46,000 nucleotides of DNA from Bugula neritina (lineage: Eukaryota > Bryozoa > Gymnolaemata > Cheilostomatida > Bugulidae). The notes below the pieces were generated by a model. It searched no databases and was not told the DNA's origin. It saw only the letters and a program-made list of their open reading frames with translations. Numbering within the stretch: the stretch's first letter is position 1; the number at the start of each line of letters is the position of its first letter. Where the stretch lies: contig OZ037769.1 in NCBI GenBank assembly GCA_964035545.1, positions 13,736,133 through 13,782,132 of the forward strand, written 5' to 3'. This document shows positions 10,860 to 22,299 of this stretch, in pieces. The translations under genes and the position numbers were made by a program.

Positions 10860-11979
10860 TATAAAAATGTAAATTATTAGGAAGTGGTGTTTTAAAAAAT
10901 TACAAATAGTATAACCACAAAGGTTGACAGAGCTATAACCTTATCAAAATACTACATAATAAAAAAAAATCACATTATTTTATAACAAAGCCTAATGAAA
11001 CAAATACTGAGTAAGTACAACATATATTGCAAAATAACTATTTCCAGTTTAAATTGATGGAGGCAATGTTCTAACACTGAGAATTAAAATAACAGGCTGG
11101 TAAGTTTACTGTTCATATAGGAAAGATGGGAATGCATCAGATAGTGTAACTGACTTACTTTTCATTGGATGATATTTATTTGGGCAGCCTAAAAAACAAA
11201 GGAGAAGAATTACAGATTGGAATTTTATTATTTCCTATAACTGGAGCCTTTCAACTGTAATAACCAATAAAATATTTGGTTGTTTATCTGGAATGACCCT
11301 ATTTAACTCATAACATCATGTTTTATGATGGAAACTAAAAATATGATACTAAGCTTTGCATATATAGGATGTTTTGGTAAAGTAAAATGATACAGACAGT
11401 ATATTATAGATAATAGAATGTTGTACAACTTAGGTTTGTTGACCTATTGAAAAACCTTGATCGAGTCAATTGCTTTAACATTATCTGGGAAAAATTCCCA
11501 AAGATACAAAAATTGTTGCTATGATGAACTTTTAATTTGTGATTTCTCTCTTTCATTTTAAGATTTTCAAGTCAGCTGCATTTTCTAGGCACTTTATCAC
11601 CTCTTCTTTATGAATATTCACACTTTCTGCTTTATATGAATTCTCACTTTTAAAACGTATTTCCTCTATCAATTCGAACTGTAAGTAGTTATTTTATCAT
11701 ATGCTACACCTGACATTGCTTTATTTATTAGGTTTTAGTATAAAACAATATTGAGTCTGTTCCATAAACTTATTATTTTGATAAAGCAGTTTCGTCATTT
11801 TCATAGTTATAATTGTAAATTTGTAGAACACCAGCTGGTAGCAGTTTAAATCTGGTTATAGATTCAAGATGATAGATTAATATGGGCTGATGAGAAATTA
11901 TGCATGTAAACTTTATCCAGATTAAGGATATGCCAGAAAGTAGGTCATTTTACGTAATCTATTACACACTATAATTATA
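10860..11979. repeat. Upstream spacer, duplicated at about 14640-15760
   Basis: Shared blocks include AAATAACAAGCTGGTAAGTT-type text, TTATTTGGGCAGC and the following AAAAACAAAGGAGAA, and TTATTTTGTCATATGCTACACCTG-type text, in the same order in both places. This shows that the promoter-proximal flank was duplicated together with the gene. No gene was found in it. Confidence 0.65.
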
Positions 11980-11981
11980 TA

Positions 11982-13763
11982 CAGTGCTGTGAAAAAGTTT
12001 AAGGACGCCTCATTATTTTCCATAATAGCAATGTTCCAAGCTAATTTTAAGACATAACAAAAGCATTTCCATAGGCATGATGCCTATCAAAATGATCCTT
12101 AAGATCTCCTGATCTCATTTATATAAATCATTAGTGTTTCTTTTCACTTCCTTCCAAAATATGGGTAAAATAATGAGATACTATGCATATATGGGAATTA
12201 TTCAATGTTCTCACAATTTGTGTGTACTGTAGGATATCAGAATATTTTACTTGAAACATAGAAAAATATTGTATGTGATTTGTTCTACACATTATAGCAG
12301 CATTGCAACACACAGTGCTTTAAATTTTAGTATCAATGTTTTGTTGGCCAGCCTTTATTCTCAATCACTAGTCGGCAGCTACGAGGTATCAACTCGTACA
12401 GCTTCTCCAACTCGTTTTCAGTCACAACATGATGCTATGCATGAATTACAGGCTCTATGAGTGTCACCTTAGTTGTTGGCTTCTGTAAAGAGACTATTTT
12501 AGCCATTCTTGACCATAAATTTCTTATTGGGTTCAAGTCCCGGCTTTGGGCTGGCCAGTTAAGCGTTGAGACCCTCTGCTTTTTCATCCACTCTTTAACA
12601 GTTTTTGCCCAATGGCATGGTGCATTGTCATCTTCAAATATGTTAATTTCATTTAAAAAGAAGTTTTTTTATGATTGAAAGAAGTTTAGCATTGAGTTTA
12701 TCTATATATTTTTGGGCATTAACATCATTCCAGAGCAATTACTGAGTCGTCCTACACCTTTTGATGTTATACAACCCCAGAACATAACACCGATAGGGTG
12801 CTTAATTGTTGTAAGAATACATTAGGGGTTATATTCCTCACACTGGTATCTTCTAACAAAACAGTTTCCAGCATGATTGTTCACATTAAATGTAGATCTA
12901 TCTGAAATAATTACTTTTTTCTAGTCATTCACTGTCTAACTACCATGCTCCTTGGCCCACCGTAGCCGGTTTTTTCGCTACTTCTCGGTTAGTAGAGGCT
13001 TCCTTCTTGCTTTGCAGACACATAGACCATGGCTCAGCAGTCTTCGCCTTATCAGGGATGTCGAAGCTGTTGTTCCTGTTGATTCTGACCATTCTTTGCC
13101 AACTCAGGACTTGTTTTATGGCAATCTTTCTTGCTGACCCTAATGAAAACCTTGTCATCTCGTAGTGTGCTTATTCTTGGTCGTCCACTTCCAGGTCAAT
13201 CTGCTACACTGCCAGTCTCCATGAACTTCTTGATAATTTGATAAACAGTTGTCTTTTCTTTGCCAACCTTTTCAGATATTTTCCTAATTGACTAACCTTC
13301 GTTATGCAAAAAAATTATTACAAACCTTGCTTTTGAAGTAAGATTTACAGCTCTCATTTTGTCTATGCGCAGCACCTAAGTAGACACCATGTAAAAGCTT
13401 ACAACTAAATGACATATTTCAAATTATGAAAGAAAGTCATACTTTATGGTATCATGATGCCATGTACAAAGTAAAATTTCACTGTTTAGCCTTTTGTGAT
13501 TATCAGAAGCGATAAACTTTGGAAACATAAAAACACAGGAGTTGCGCTTTCCTAGCTGCTTGTATAGTTAGCCCGAAAATAGGTAGAAAACATCACAGCA
13601 GTTGGAATTTATAAGGTGGAAATTGTAGTGCACATTTTAAGAGTCATTTTGATATATAGAACTTGCAGGAAAATACTAAGAACTTCCAAGAAATGCCTAA
13701 TAAACAATACATAGAAATACATAGAAATTTCTGCAAGCGTCCTTAAACTTTTTCACAGCACTG
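11982..13763 (-). mobile_element. Tc1-type DNA transposon, defective
   Basis: The element is 1782 bp with 27-bp perfect terminal inverted repeats (11982-12008 and 13737-13763, starting CAGTGCTGTGAAAAAG). TA dinucleotides at 11980-11981 and 13764-13765 are the expected target duplication. It encodes a decayed minus-strand transposase. It lies 3' of the orphan exon 1 at 14.5 kb, in the place where the remaining exons of that gene would be expected. Confidence 0.93.
12333..13357 (-). pseudogene. Tc1-family transposase, broken
   Basis: About 340 codons' worth, the usual Tc1 size. In order: an N-terminal helix-turn-helix region starting MRAVNLTSKARF, an AT-hook-like GSGRPR, a second DNA-binding part ending NRLRWAKEHG, the first catalytic Asp in IISDRS, the second Asp in EDDNAPCH, and WPAQSRDLNPIRNLW where the family has NPIENLW. 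The third catalytic acid is therefore replaced by Arg. The C-terminus ELEKLYELIP...IENKGWPTKH is typical. At least three in-frame stops (after HNEG, after SVAD, after LLTEK) and frameshifts disrupt it. It is not functional. Confidence 0.92.
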
Positions 13764-13839
13764 TATCTAGATTTTTAGCTATTTTGCCAGAATACTTTAG
13801 AAAACAATATTCTAATGTGAAAAACATATAAGGTCTCAG

Positions 13840-14170
13840 TTATTGTCGGCATTTTATGCATGGCTGCTTTTGAGACAGTCTGTAAGCTTGCAAACGCTCT
13901 ACCCCTATATAAATGGTAGTTTTTATTAAATTTTGCAAAGTATAACAACTTATATATATATACTAAAATATTCCCGTTAGCACATGTATCATAGTACAAA
14001 TCTTCATCTAGCTACGTGTATAATAAACACACTTTTTAGTTAATAGAGAAATTATGCTATGAGTACTTCGTCCTATCTGTTTACTTGATGAAATATTGCA
14101 AGCCGAACGTAAAACAAGCTACAACTAGTTTTCAGCAAATCATTCTTTTAGCATTAAGATGTGAAGCGCG
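13840..14170. repeat. Locus repeat related to 15800-16080 and 18330-18600
   Basis: The three stretches share, in order, a GCTCTACC-containing start, CAACTTATATA...CTAAAATATT, GCACATGTAT (not clear in the third), an ACACTTC/AATCTTCATCTA block, and TTACTTGAT followed by AAATATTG and AACATAAAA-like text. They look like diverged copies of one unit carried along with the peptide-gene duplications. No coding signal is seen. Confidence 0.5.
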
Positions 14171-14224
14171 TAATTATACTAGCAATTAAGTAAAGCTCTG
14201 TAACTATCTGAAGATAAACAGTCA

Positions 14225-14386
14225 AGGTTCTTTTAATTTTGTTTGATTTCTCATGTTTATTCCTATTTATTTAGCTGATTTGGGTTGCGGACCACTACGG
14301 AAAAAACCGTAACGGTTATAGCTATCAAAATTAACTGAATAATTAGGAAAAAAACATGAGATATCAAGCAAAATAAAAAAGAACCT
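14225..14386. mobile_element. Small foldback element
   Basis: The left arm AGGTTCTTTTAATTTTGTTT, continuing through TCTCATGTTTATTCCT, is matched inversely by AGGAAAAAAACATGAGATAT followed by CAAGCAAAATAAAAAAGAACCT. The arms are about 50 bp with a central GC-richer segment (GGTTGCGGACC). It has no coding capacity. Confidence 0.6.
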
Positions 14387-14526
14387 GCGTGTACTTATTG
14401 ATAATTCACTAGTTTTGAAAAAACCCATGTTCATTAGCAGCTAGATTGTGAAAAATAGCTAAAAGCTGAAGACTTCCAACGTGTATATAACTAAATTAAG
14501 TAAAATCACCTTATATAAACATCCTC

Positions 14527-14605
14527 CTCCAGAGTAAAAGAGCAAATGGCAAGTTGATGGCAGCTCAGAGCAAGTGCTTGTGCAGAGGAATTGATTGTGC
14601 AGTGT
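14527..14605 (-). pseudogene. Orphan non-coding exon 1 of a peptide gene (remnant E)
   Basis: This matches exon 1 of the intact peptide genes, including CACTTGCTCTGAGCTGCC, but the expected CTGAAG|GT splice donor reads CTGGAGGA, so GT has become GA. A CA insertion splits the usual palindrome (GCACAAGCACTTGC). No signal-peptide exon is found downstream; that space holds the foldback and Tc1 elements. The promoter may still be active, but the gene is broken. Confidence 0.7.
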
Positions 14606-14613
14606 GGAAGAAA

Positions 14614-14621
14614 TATTTATA
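14614..14621 (-). promoter_or_regulatory. TATA box of remnant E
   Basis: TATAAATA on the minus strand in the family position. With the gene at 16.76 kb it forms a head-to-head pair about 2.1 kb apart. Confidence 0.6.
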
Positions 14622-14639
14622 CAGTATACTGTCTGATAC

Positions 14640-16750
14640 TAAAAATGTGTAAATTGTTTGGAAGTAGTGTTTTGAAAACTTAGAAATATATGTGATAACA
14701 ACAAAAGCTAGCTGAACTATATCTTATCAAAATAATAAGTAATAGAAAAATTCATATTTTAAACAAAGCAAAGCAAAGCTTAATTAAATGAGTACTGGGT
14801 AAGTGCAACATGTCATGATGAAATAAATATATTTGATCTAAATTGATATAGAAGCAATGTTAATCTAACACTGAGAATTAAAATAACAAGCTGGTAAGTT
14901 TACTAATTATATAGAAAAGATAGGAAAGCTTCAGATAGTGTATAACTGATTTAGTACTAATTTGATAATCTATTTATTTGGGCAGCTTTAAAAACAAAGG
15001 AGAAAAATTGCAGATCGGAATTTTATTATATTTTCCTATAACTGCCGCATTTCAACTAATGTGAAATACAATATTTGAGGCTGTCTAACAATAGGGATTG
15101 TCTATCTGGATTGACACCAAAAAGCACATATCATGCTTTATGATGCGAAATAAAAACAAATGATGCTGCATGTGCTTTACATACATATAAGATGTTTTGG
15201 CCAAATAATATGCAGGTAGTATAGAATGTTTTCCAACTTAGGTTTGTTGACCTACTAAAAAACCTTGTTGAGGTCAATTGCTTTATTAGGTAGTAGACAA
15301 GATTCTAGAGATATAAAAATAATTGCCATGACAAACCTCTGATATTCCATTTTTCTGCTCTGTTTTTATAGACTGCCGAATTAAATATCCTCAAATAAAT
15401 AGTAAGCCAGTGACACTTTACAGGCACTTTACCATCTCTTCTTTATGAATAATAAGGTTATCTGCTTATTGTGAATTCTTGCTGTGTTAGAACATTGCCA
15501 CCATCAAATCAAACTGGAAATAGTTATTTTGTCATATGCTACACCTGGCATTGTTGACTTTATTAGGTTTGGGAATAAAACAATATGGAATCTGTTCCAT
15601 ACTTATCATTTTGATAAGGCAGTTTTGTAGTTAATTGTAAATCTTTAAACACCATGGCTGGTATAGCAAGTTCTTATGTGGTCAGACTCAAGATTATAAA
15701 TTAATATGAGCTAGCTGATGCTAAATTAGAAACTTTATTCAGTTTTAGGAGGCTAGAAATTATAACAACATAACAGTGTGGAAAATATAAAATCTCAATT
15801 AGTTTAAGTATTATATATCTGCTGTTGATGCAGTATTGTGAAAGCTTGCAAAAACTCTACCTCTACAATTAGTGGTGTTTGACAACAACTTATATACTAA
15901 AATATTATTTTTATTAGCACATGTATATAGTACAACACTTCATCTATAGCCAAATAAAATAAATACATTTTCTGAAAGATTAAATTATGCTATAGTGGTA
16001 CTTTTTCTTGTATATTTTTACTTGATACAATCTTAAAAACTAACATAAAACAATTAATTGGCAATTAGTTTTTAGACTTTAATCAGACTGTCAGTATGAA
16101 GAAGTACTAGTAGTAAGGTAAAGCTCTGTGACTGAAGATAAATGATAGAAAAGCATACATAAGAACAACATCAAGAAATAAAAGACAAAGCAAGAGTGAG
16201 GTAAACTCCAAAAAAAACTTTACACAATTTCTACAGTGTTTTAACTTTTTGAGTTTAAATTGACCAGTTTTGTTTTTATTTTTAACTATAAATAAGAGTA
16301 TATGACAAACTTTTAACTTCTCTGCCAAGCAAACCAAATCATTCCTTACGATTCAAAAGAAACAATACTGATGTATAGCGTTGTATACACACTGTCTATG
16401 ACATTAAAAATACATCTGTATAGTACGTGTTGACCAACTTGGGCTTAGTGAAGGTAATTTTTTTAACATTTATAGGTTGTCGACACCTTTAGACATTTAA
16501 CAATAATTGCATTAATAATGACCCAATATGTGACCATTCTCCTATAAGATGTTATCAAATGAGTATATATCATACTGGAAATAATTATTTTATCGTATAA
16601 TGCAGGTATATACCATATGTTAACTTTATTAGGGTATTGTTATAACACAATGTAATTTTTTTTATTATGCTTATTATTTTAATAAGATAGTTCAGTCATT
16701 GTGCAATTATTTTCCAAAGCCAGCTGTTAATAATTTACATCTGCACAGTA
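14640..16750. other. Divergent spacer between remnant E and gene D
   Basis: The left half (to about 15760) is homologous to 10860-11979. The 15800-16080 stretch is the locus repeat also found at 13840 and 18330. No gene was found; the open frame at 16107-16337 is lysine- and phenylalanine-rich spacer sequence without support. Confidence 0.5.
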
Positions 16751-16758
16751 TTAGACAG

Positions 16759-16766
16759 TATAAATA
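16759..16766 (+). promoter_or_regulatory. TATA box of secreted-peptide gene D
   Basis: TATAAATA, followed about 34 bp further by CTCTGCAAGCACTTGCTCTG of exon 1. Confidence 0.78.
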
Positions 16767-16787
16767 TGCTCTTCCACACTCCACAAT

Positions 16788-16863
16788 CCACTCCTCTGCA
16801 AGCACTTGCTCTGAGCTGCCATCTGTCTGTCATCTACTTGCCATTTTCTCTTTTACTCTGAAG
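16788..16863 (+). other. Non-coding exon 1 of secreted-peptide gene D (5' end approximate)
   Basis: Runs through CACTCCTCTGCAAGCACTTG and ends CTCTTTTACTCTGAAG at a GTAGGT donor. A 160-bp intron follows to the acceptor before 17024. Confidence 0.72.
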
Positions 16864-17030
16864 GTAGGTCTTATATATAAATAGTAATATGCAATCTAAA
16901 TTATCCTGAAATAACTCATTGTATATGTAGTATGTTTTATAGAGTCAAGTGTAGCATATGTGCATGCAAGTTGTGTCAAAGCATTGTAGCCATGAGCAAA
17001 TTTTATTGAAGATTTCTCCAAAGAACAAAG

Positions 17031-17975
17031 ATGAAGTTTATATCTGCTACACTGATTGTATTTCTGCTGATTGCCGGGTGTTTGGTGATGCTGAGCTGGC
17101 AAAGATATTGTGGCTCGACCCAGAGATACGGACAACATTGCGGCTCATGTAACAAGTAAGTTATTTCCACAAGAAAGTAGTTTACTGCATAAAGTGGATA
17201 TATACACAGGAGGGCAACCAGCTGGCTTATAACAAGCAAATCATGATGAAAATTATTGTACTTTATTTTGATAAATTTGAGTTGTATCTTTTCAATTAAC
17301 TTTTACTTTATCAAGCAATCAAGTAATTACTCAGTCTAAATTTTTGAAGATTAAAATATATTTCTACAAAGATTAGAATTTTAGCTTCAAATTTTAAATT
17401 CAAATAATGGTTTTCAAGTTGAAATATCTGAAAACTTAACTATGAAATAAATATAATGAATATTCTAATAATATTTTCCTAGCAGACTTCATTGTAAAAT
17501 CTATAGCAGTTTGCAAGTTTAAAAAAACTTATGTTCTTCAAAGTATTTTCTGAACAATTTTTGTGTTATAAATAGTGAGTTTACAAGCTATTGAAACAGC
17601 TTCACTTTTGCAGCTGCATAATGCAAAATAATTCTAGATTATTTTTTTAACATGATAAGTTTTTAACAGATAATTAACACTGTTTGCTATGCATTCATGA
17701 ATGTAACTATATTAACTGCTCTGAATAGCTATTACACTGCAGCATAATGTACTTTTATATTGTTAAATAAAAGCCTGTAATATATTATTAAGATTAAACA
17801 ACAGTATTATATAACCCAACACCACCAAAGTTACACTTATGATCTGACTATATGTTTCAGATGTATGACTGGTCTAACCTGCTCCTCTTCTACTTACAAA
17901 TGTACACATTCGTCAACCAGAAGGTCAACTCGAACCAGAACTCGAAGTTCTTTTAGAGGATCGAGAAGAGGATAA
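17031..17975 (+). CDS. Secreted six-cysteine peptide D with Arg-rich tail, 79 aa
   Basis: Coding exons are 17031-17155 and 17861-17975 (donor GTAAGT, acceptor TTTCAG, phase 2, intron 705 bp). This is the only member on the plus strand. The signal peptide is MKFISATLIVFLLIAGCLVM. The mature cysteine frame is x9, x2, x2, x5, x6, for example YCGSTQRYGQHCGSC and CMTGLTC. The tail STRRSTRTRTRSSFRGSRRG has 8 Arg in 20 residues. It is closest to gene A, with an almost identical second exon, but lacks the expanded Arg-Thr run. A poly(A) signal lies at 18250 and a 3' UTR hairpin at 17992-18038. Function is unknown; host defence is the favoured guess. Confidence 0.88.
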
Positions 17976-17991
17976 ACAATGGATTCGTGAG

Positions 17992-18038
17992 AAAAGTTGG
18001 ACCTATATTTTTTAATTATCTGAAGATCTCCAACTTTT
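17992..18038 (+). promoter_or_regulatory. 3' UTR hairpin of secreted-peptide gene D
   Basis: AAAAGUUGGA pairs perfectly with UCCAACUUUU across 27 nt, 16 nt after the stop codon. It is the best-paired of three equivalent elements (also at 5384 and 9549). Confidence 0.55.
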
Positions 18039-18249
18039 TCCTATTACCATGGCAACTCAATTATTGTTACCAAACTTTTAAGCCAATGGAGTTTTTATCT
18101 TACATAATGTAGAAATGTTTCTTGTTTATTAGTGTATAAGAGCTTGAAAAAGTTTTGCTGAATGTTTCTTTTCTCTCAATTTAAATTTTTATGAACGAAA
18201 TGTAGCTTTTGACTCTCCAAAACAAGATGCATATATTATGTAAAACTAC

Positions 18250-18255
18250 AATAAA
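18250..18255 (+). promoter_or_regulatory. Poly(A) signal of secreted-peptide gene D
   Basis: AATAAA in CTACAATAAACT, the same context as in gene A. Confidence 0.65.
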
Positions 18256-18329
18256 CTATAGTTCAACAGCTTTAAAACAATTCTACTCGATGGTTTTACA
18301 TTTGAACTAGAAAGAAATTTTACAACAGA

Positions 18330-19807
18330 AGAAGAAGCTCTACCCCTATATATTATAGCTCTCTTGTTTTGTTGAATTTTAAAAAATATAGCAACCTGCT
18401 TACTATTACAAAAATTTCTGCTAGCAAAATTATGGTACACTTAATCCAGTCACATTTAATAAACACATTTCTAATGAGAAAATATTTGCTACCATAAGCA
18501 TTGATGACTATTTTTACCTGATAAAATATTGTGAAACCAACATAAAAATGATGTAATTAGTTTTTAGTTACTCTGTCTGTCAGCATCAAAAGATGAAATG
18601 TACATGCCAGAGATCGAGTCCATTTCAGTAGCAGCAAGCACCTGAGTTGGCAAGTCAACCGCTCAACCATACAGCCACTTATATGTTACTGAAACATCCA
18701 TAAAGTTTTGTAGAAACATTATTTCCTGGTTGATTTATAACTGCATATATTTAAAAGAATGTCATCAAGACATGTGTTAGACCTATATCTCTTCTTAATA
18801 TAAATAACTGAACATATGGCAGCTGTATCGGATTATATGCATATGAAGCTGATGTTTTGATAATTGATTTATTAAAAAACACAAGACAGTTTAAAAATAA
18901 TATTTATTTTTGTATTACATTACATACACACTTAGATCTACAAGTTTAGTTGGTGCAGCTATATTTTGCCTTTAAATTGAATAACTGCTAAATCGTAAAT
19001 TTACATATTATATAGTCTAAAGGTAATGTGTAAAACAATATTGATATAGTTTGGTTAAGCGATTAAGTCATCAAAATTGATTTTGCTAATTTAGTTTTGC
19101 ATCTTTAGTATTTTTAATAGGTTAATAGTTATTTAAGCTTTTTACATCTGGTGCAAGACAAGTATTTTCTTTAATATATATACGTAAATTAAGGGGATCA
19201 CATGGTACAAAGACTATTAGTGACTCATGTAATTTTTATGTTTAAAATAAATTAGCGCTTTAATATTTATTTATTTATATTGGCTCATAAAAATTTCTCA
19301 TATAACATGTAAAACTATTTGTTTTGATAACTCTAATATTTAGTGTTATGTATTTTTATGCTGCTCTTATAGAAGCTTACTTTGTTCGTATTTCTTGCGA
19401 TGCATATATTATATGTTAATCGTGGTTATTAAATAAATAGGGCCATCATATATCATAGTGCTTTCTTGTATCTGGAATGTACAGATGTTTGTTTATGTTC
19501 ATGTTTATGATTTTATTCTTGCAAAATTCATATAAATTAGGTCTGTTTTCCATCGCAGCAAAAATTTGGAATGTATAGAATTTATTGACATCATTTCTAA
19601 AAGTAAAATTACCACTTTTTCCTTTATTTTTTAGTTAAATCAACAAAATTTAAATGATCTAATCTAGATATCCAACTGTAGTCGTTTAATCACTGTTTAC
19701 ATAATGCTAGTAGATTTTAGAAAGATATAATGTTCTTGTATATGATAAAATAAAAAACACGTCAATTGCTCGCAATACGAGAGGAAATCTTACAGCTGAG
19801 ACTGGAT
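18330..19807. other. Spacer between gene D and second PLAC8-like gene
   Basis: It begins with the third copy of the locus repeat (18330-18600). A minus-strand tRNA-like fragment at about 18615-18690 has TGGTTGAGCGGTTGAC followed by GGACTCGATC and is probably an eroded SINE head. The remainder is AT-rich with no supported gene. A minus-strand AATAAA at 19623-19628 could end the PLAC8-like transcript. Confidence 0.5.
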
Positions 19808-21614
19808 CTAAAGTCCGTGATTCTTCAACTCTCTATCCATCTGGCACATGGCCAAATCACGACAATATATAGCGCAATAGTAATCTTCAAAAATGGATCC
19901 CTTAAAAAATAATTATGGAACATGTGAAACAATAAAGACAGCAACATGCATACATTTTCTTTATTGTTTACGTACTGAATCAGTTTTAACATAGTTTTTG
20001 TATTGCTTATATACCAAAGTGAAATAGCTTTGACAAGTTTATTGGTTATATTCACACTTTTTAATAATTAACTATGAAAAATTTCTAAACCTGAATTTTG
20101 TAGATATTTGTAATCTAGCATAAATGAATGCCTAAAAGTTTTTAAACTTAAACATAACATATTAAGGCCGATTTAAATACAAACGCTCACTGTTCTTCAT
20201 GTGTATATACTTGATGATCACTTACCTTGATCCCAAACATAGTTCGGAGTTTTGTTCTCATGGCAACCCAGCCGACAGGGGCAAGGCAAAAGGCAGCCCC
20301 ACAACCACAGCAGCAGTCTTCTCCCATACGACTGGCTACACTGCAGGCAAAGCAAGGGAAACAGAACCATGCATTGCAGCCTACAATATCAGGAAATAGA
20401 AGTGCAGGATATTACTGCTGTCAGCGTGTTAGCACAAGATACAAAGCGATGAACTTCTAATGTTTTAATTACTTTGGCTTGACTTTGTATGGAGGACATA
20501 TCTTCTCCCAAACCTCCAATAAGTTTGTTGTGCTGTGCATATTGAAACTTAAATTCACATAACTATATTTTGTACATATAAAGCTAGCTAACTCGCTATT
20601 TTCAAGTATTTTGCAAACTTTAAACAATATATTTTCAAATCATTTGATTTTTCAGAATATTACTATAATTATATTCATGTGTGGTCTCTGTAGTGTTGAG
20701 TAATGGTAGCACACTTGCTTGCCAGTCAGAGGACTCGGGTTCGATTCTCAGTAGTGGCAATTATTTTTCAAGCTATTTCGGCCTTTAGTGAAGTGTAGTT
20801 GTAGTACTCCGAGGGAGTTGAGAGGCCAGGGGAGCCTAAAGACTGAAGGAGTAGTAGATAGGTAAGTGCAGTTCAGAGAACTGGGTGGGATGTAGTGTTG
20901 AGTTTACCCAGTGGCCTCCATGGTGTAATGGTAGCACACTTGCTTGCAAGCCAAAGGACTCGGGTTTGATTCCCAGTGGTGGCAAATATTTTACAGTCTC
21001 TATTCATTATCTTGGTTTTATGGTTAAATTACTAGTAAAATAAACCAAACGCATCAGTAAGAAAAGTTTATATCTACTTGCTGAAAAGGCAGTTACGATA
21101 ATGAGGACAATTAAATTTCAAGAATTCAACTATATATATAGACCTGTCTCAACTATTTTCAATTATTAATAATGGCCATACACGATTTCATCAATATCAC
21201 CCTAAATGAACAAACATATTGAGCAAACCGTTGCTAAAGGTTTAGCTACAAATACAAGCAAGCTAATAATTTCAACACCAGCCATCTACACAATCACCTC
21301 AGCTTTAGTAATACTTTTATTCCTTAGCAACTAAACCACAGTTGACATTTTTATTGTATAGAGTGTAAGTCTACTGCAAATTGAATCAGTAATCCAAATT
21401 ACATTTCTCCCTTGTTCATTGCATATCTCATATACCGTAATAAATAGGTAATTACCAAACTTCAGGGTATAACTGTATAGTGCTATAATAAATTAGCATA
21501 AGTAATCCGCGTGTATATTTTGTTGCATAACTATTTCTATAAATAAATAATATTAATAATATTAAATCACTATTAACATACTATTTCTGCTTATTGTATT
21601 AGTAATTAGATGGT

Positions 21615-21674
<60 letters not shown>

Positions 21675-22257
21675 CTATTCAGCTAGAAATTTGAACTCAC
21701 AGTTGGTATTTCTTTATTGGATCACATCTTTTATCATATACTCAGAATAATATTCTGTTTAATGAGACCTTAAAAAGCTGCCACAACAAGACAAAAATAG
21801 TTGGCTAAAATTTTATTAGAAAAATATTTCATGTTTCAAGCATTTAATAAACTCTCAGCTAGCTGCTAGTATAGTACCCAGTATTTGTAAATATGCTATA
21901 GACCTACTTAGAAAAATATTCTGTTTATTACTCACAGCCTCCTATGTCACTGCAGCATCCACAGAGTCCTGTAGAAAACTCTCTGACATTCTGCGGATAA
22001 GGCAAAGGATTTATTGGTGCTGCTTGATTTACAAACACAGTCGTGCTATTCTGCATTTGATTCATAGGCATAGCCATTGGACCCACGGAGTTTGGTTGTT
22101 GGTAGAAGCCTGGAACTGGTTGCTGGTATGGGCCTGCAGGTGCTTGTTGATATTGGCCTGCAGGTGCTTGTTGATATGGAGCTGCAGGTGCTTGTTGATA
22201 TGGAGCTGCAGGTGCTTGTGGTTGTGCATACTCTGGAGGTTTCTCAGTGTCGGCCAT
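19808..22257 (-). CDS. PLAC8/cornifelin-like protein with N-terminal repeats, 189 aa
   Basis: Exons are 22257-21936, 20380-20226 and 19900-19808, with phases 1 and 0 and introns of 1555 and 325 bp. The N-terminus (MADTEKPPEYAQ) carries four or five tandem copies of a QQAPA(A/G)-PY/QY unit at about residues 14-50, coded by a short DNA repeat at 22120-22220. PYPQNVREFSTGLCGCC then opens the PLAC8 domain. Exon 2 encodes NAWFCFPCFACSVASRMG, and exon 3 gives GSIFEDYYC and ends LAMCQMDRELKNHGL. It is the closest paralogue of the gene at 894-2776; even the 3' UTR start is similar. In exon 3 the first conserved Cys of the family is Phe (GSIF). A membrane-associated or cytosolic protein of unknown role. 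Intron 1 contains a tandem SINE and a TA repeat. Confidence 0.93.
20695..20990 (+). repeat. tRNA-derived SINE, family 1, tandem form
   Basis: There are two tRNA-like heads (about 20698-20760 and 20913-20983), each with a B box GGTTCGATTC or GGTTTGATTCC. Between them lies a body of about 135 bp ending TAGTGTTGAGTTTACCCAGTG. The second head can nearly close an acceptor stem (GCCTCCA with TGGTGGC). It lies antisense in intron 1 of the PLAC8-like gene. Confidence 0.82.
21618..21674. repeat. (TA)n microsatellite
   Basis: About 56 bp of uninterrupted TA within intron 1 of the second PLAC8-like gene. Confidence 0.95.
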
Positions 22258-22299
22258 TTTTTACTAGCTTACAGAGTAAAAACTACAACATTTATTGTA

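Noticed and set aside
20199-20460. Plus-strand Pro/Gln-rich open frames (also at 26823-27076 and 37568-37759)
   Set aside because: They are antisense shadows of exon 2 of the minus-strand PLAC8-like genes.
20913-20985. Possible functional tRNA
   Set aside because: Six of seven acceptor pairs form, but it is embedded in a repeated SINE unit and the anticodon stem is poor.
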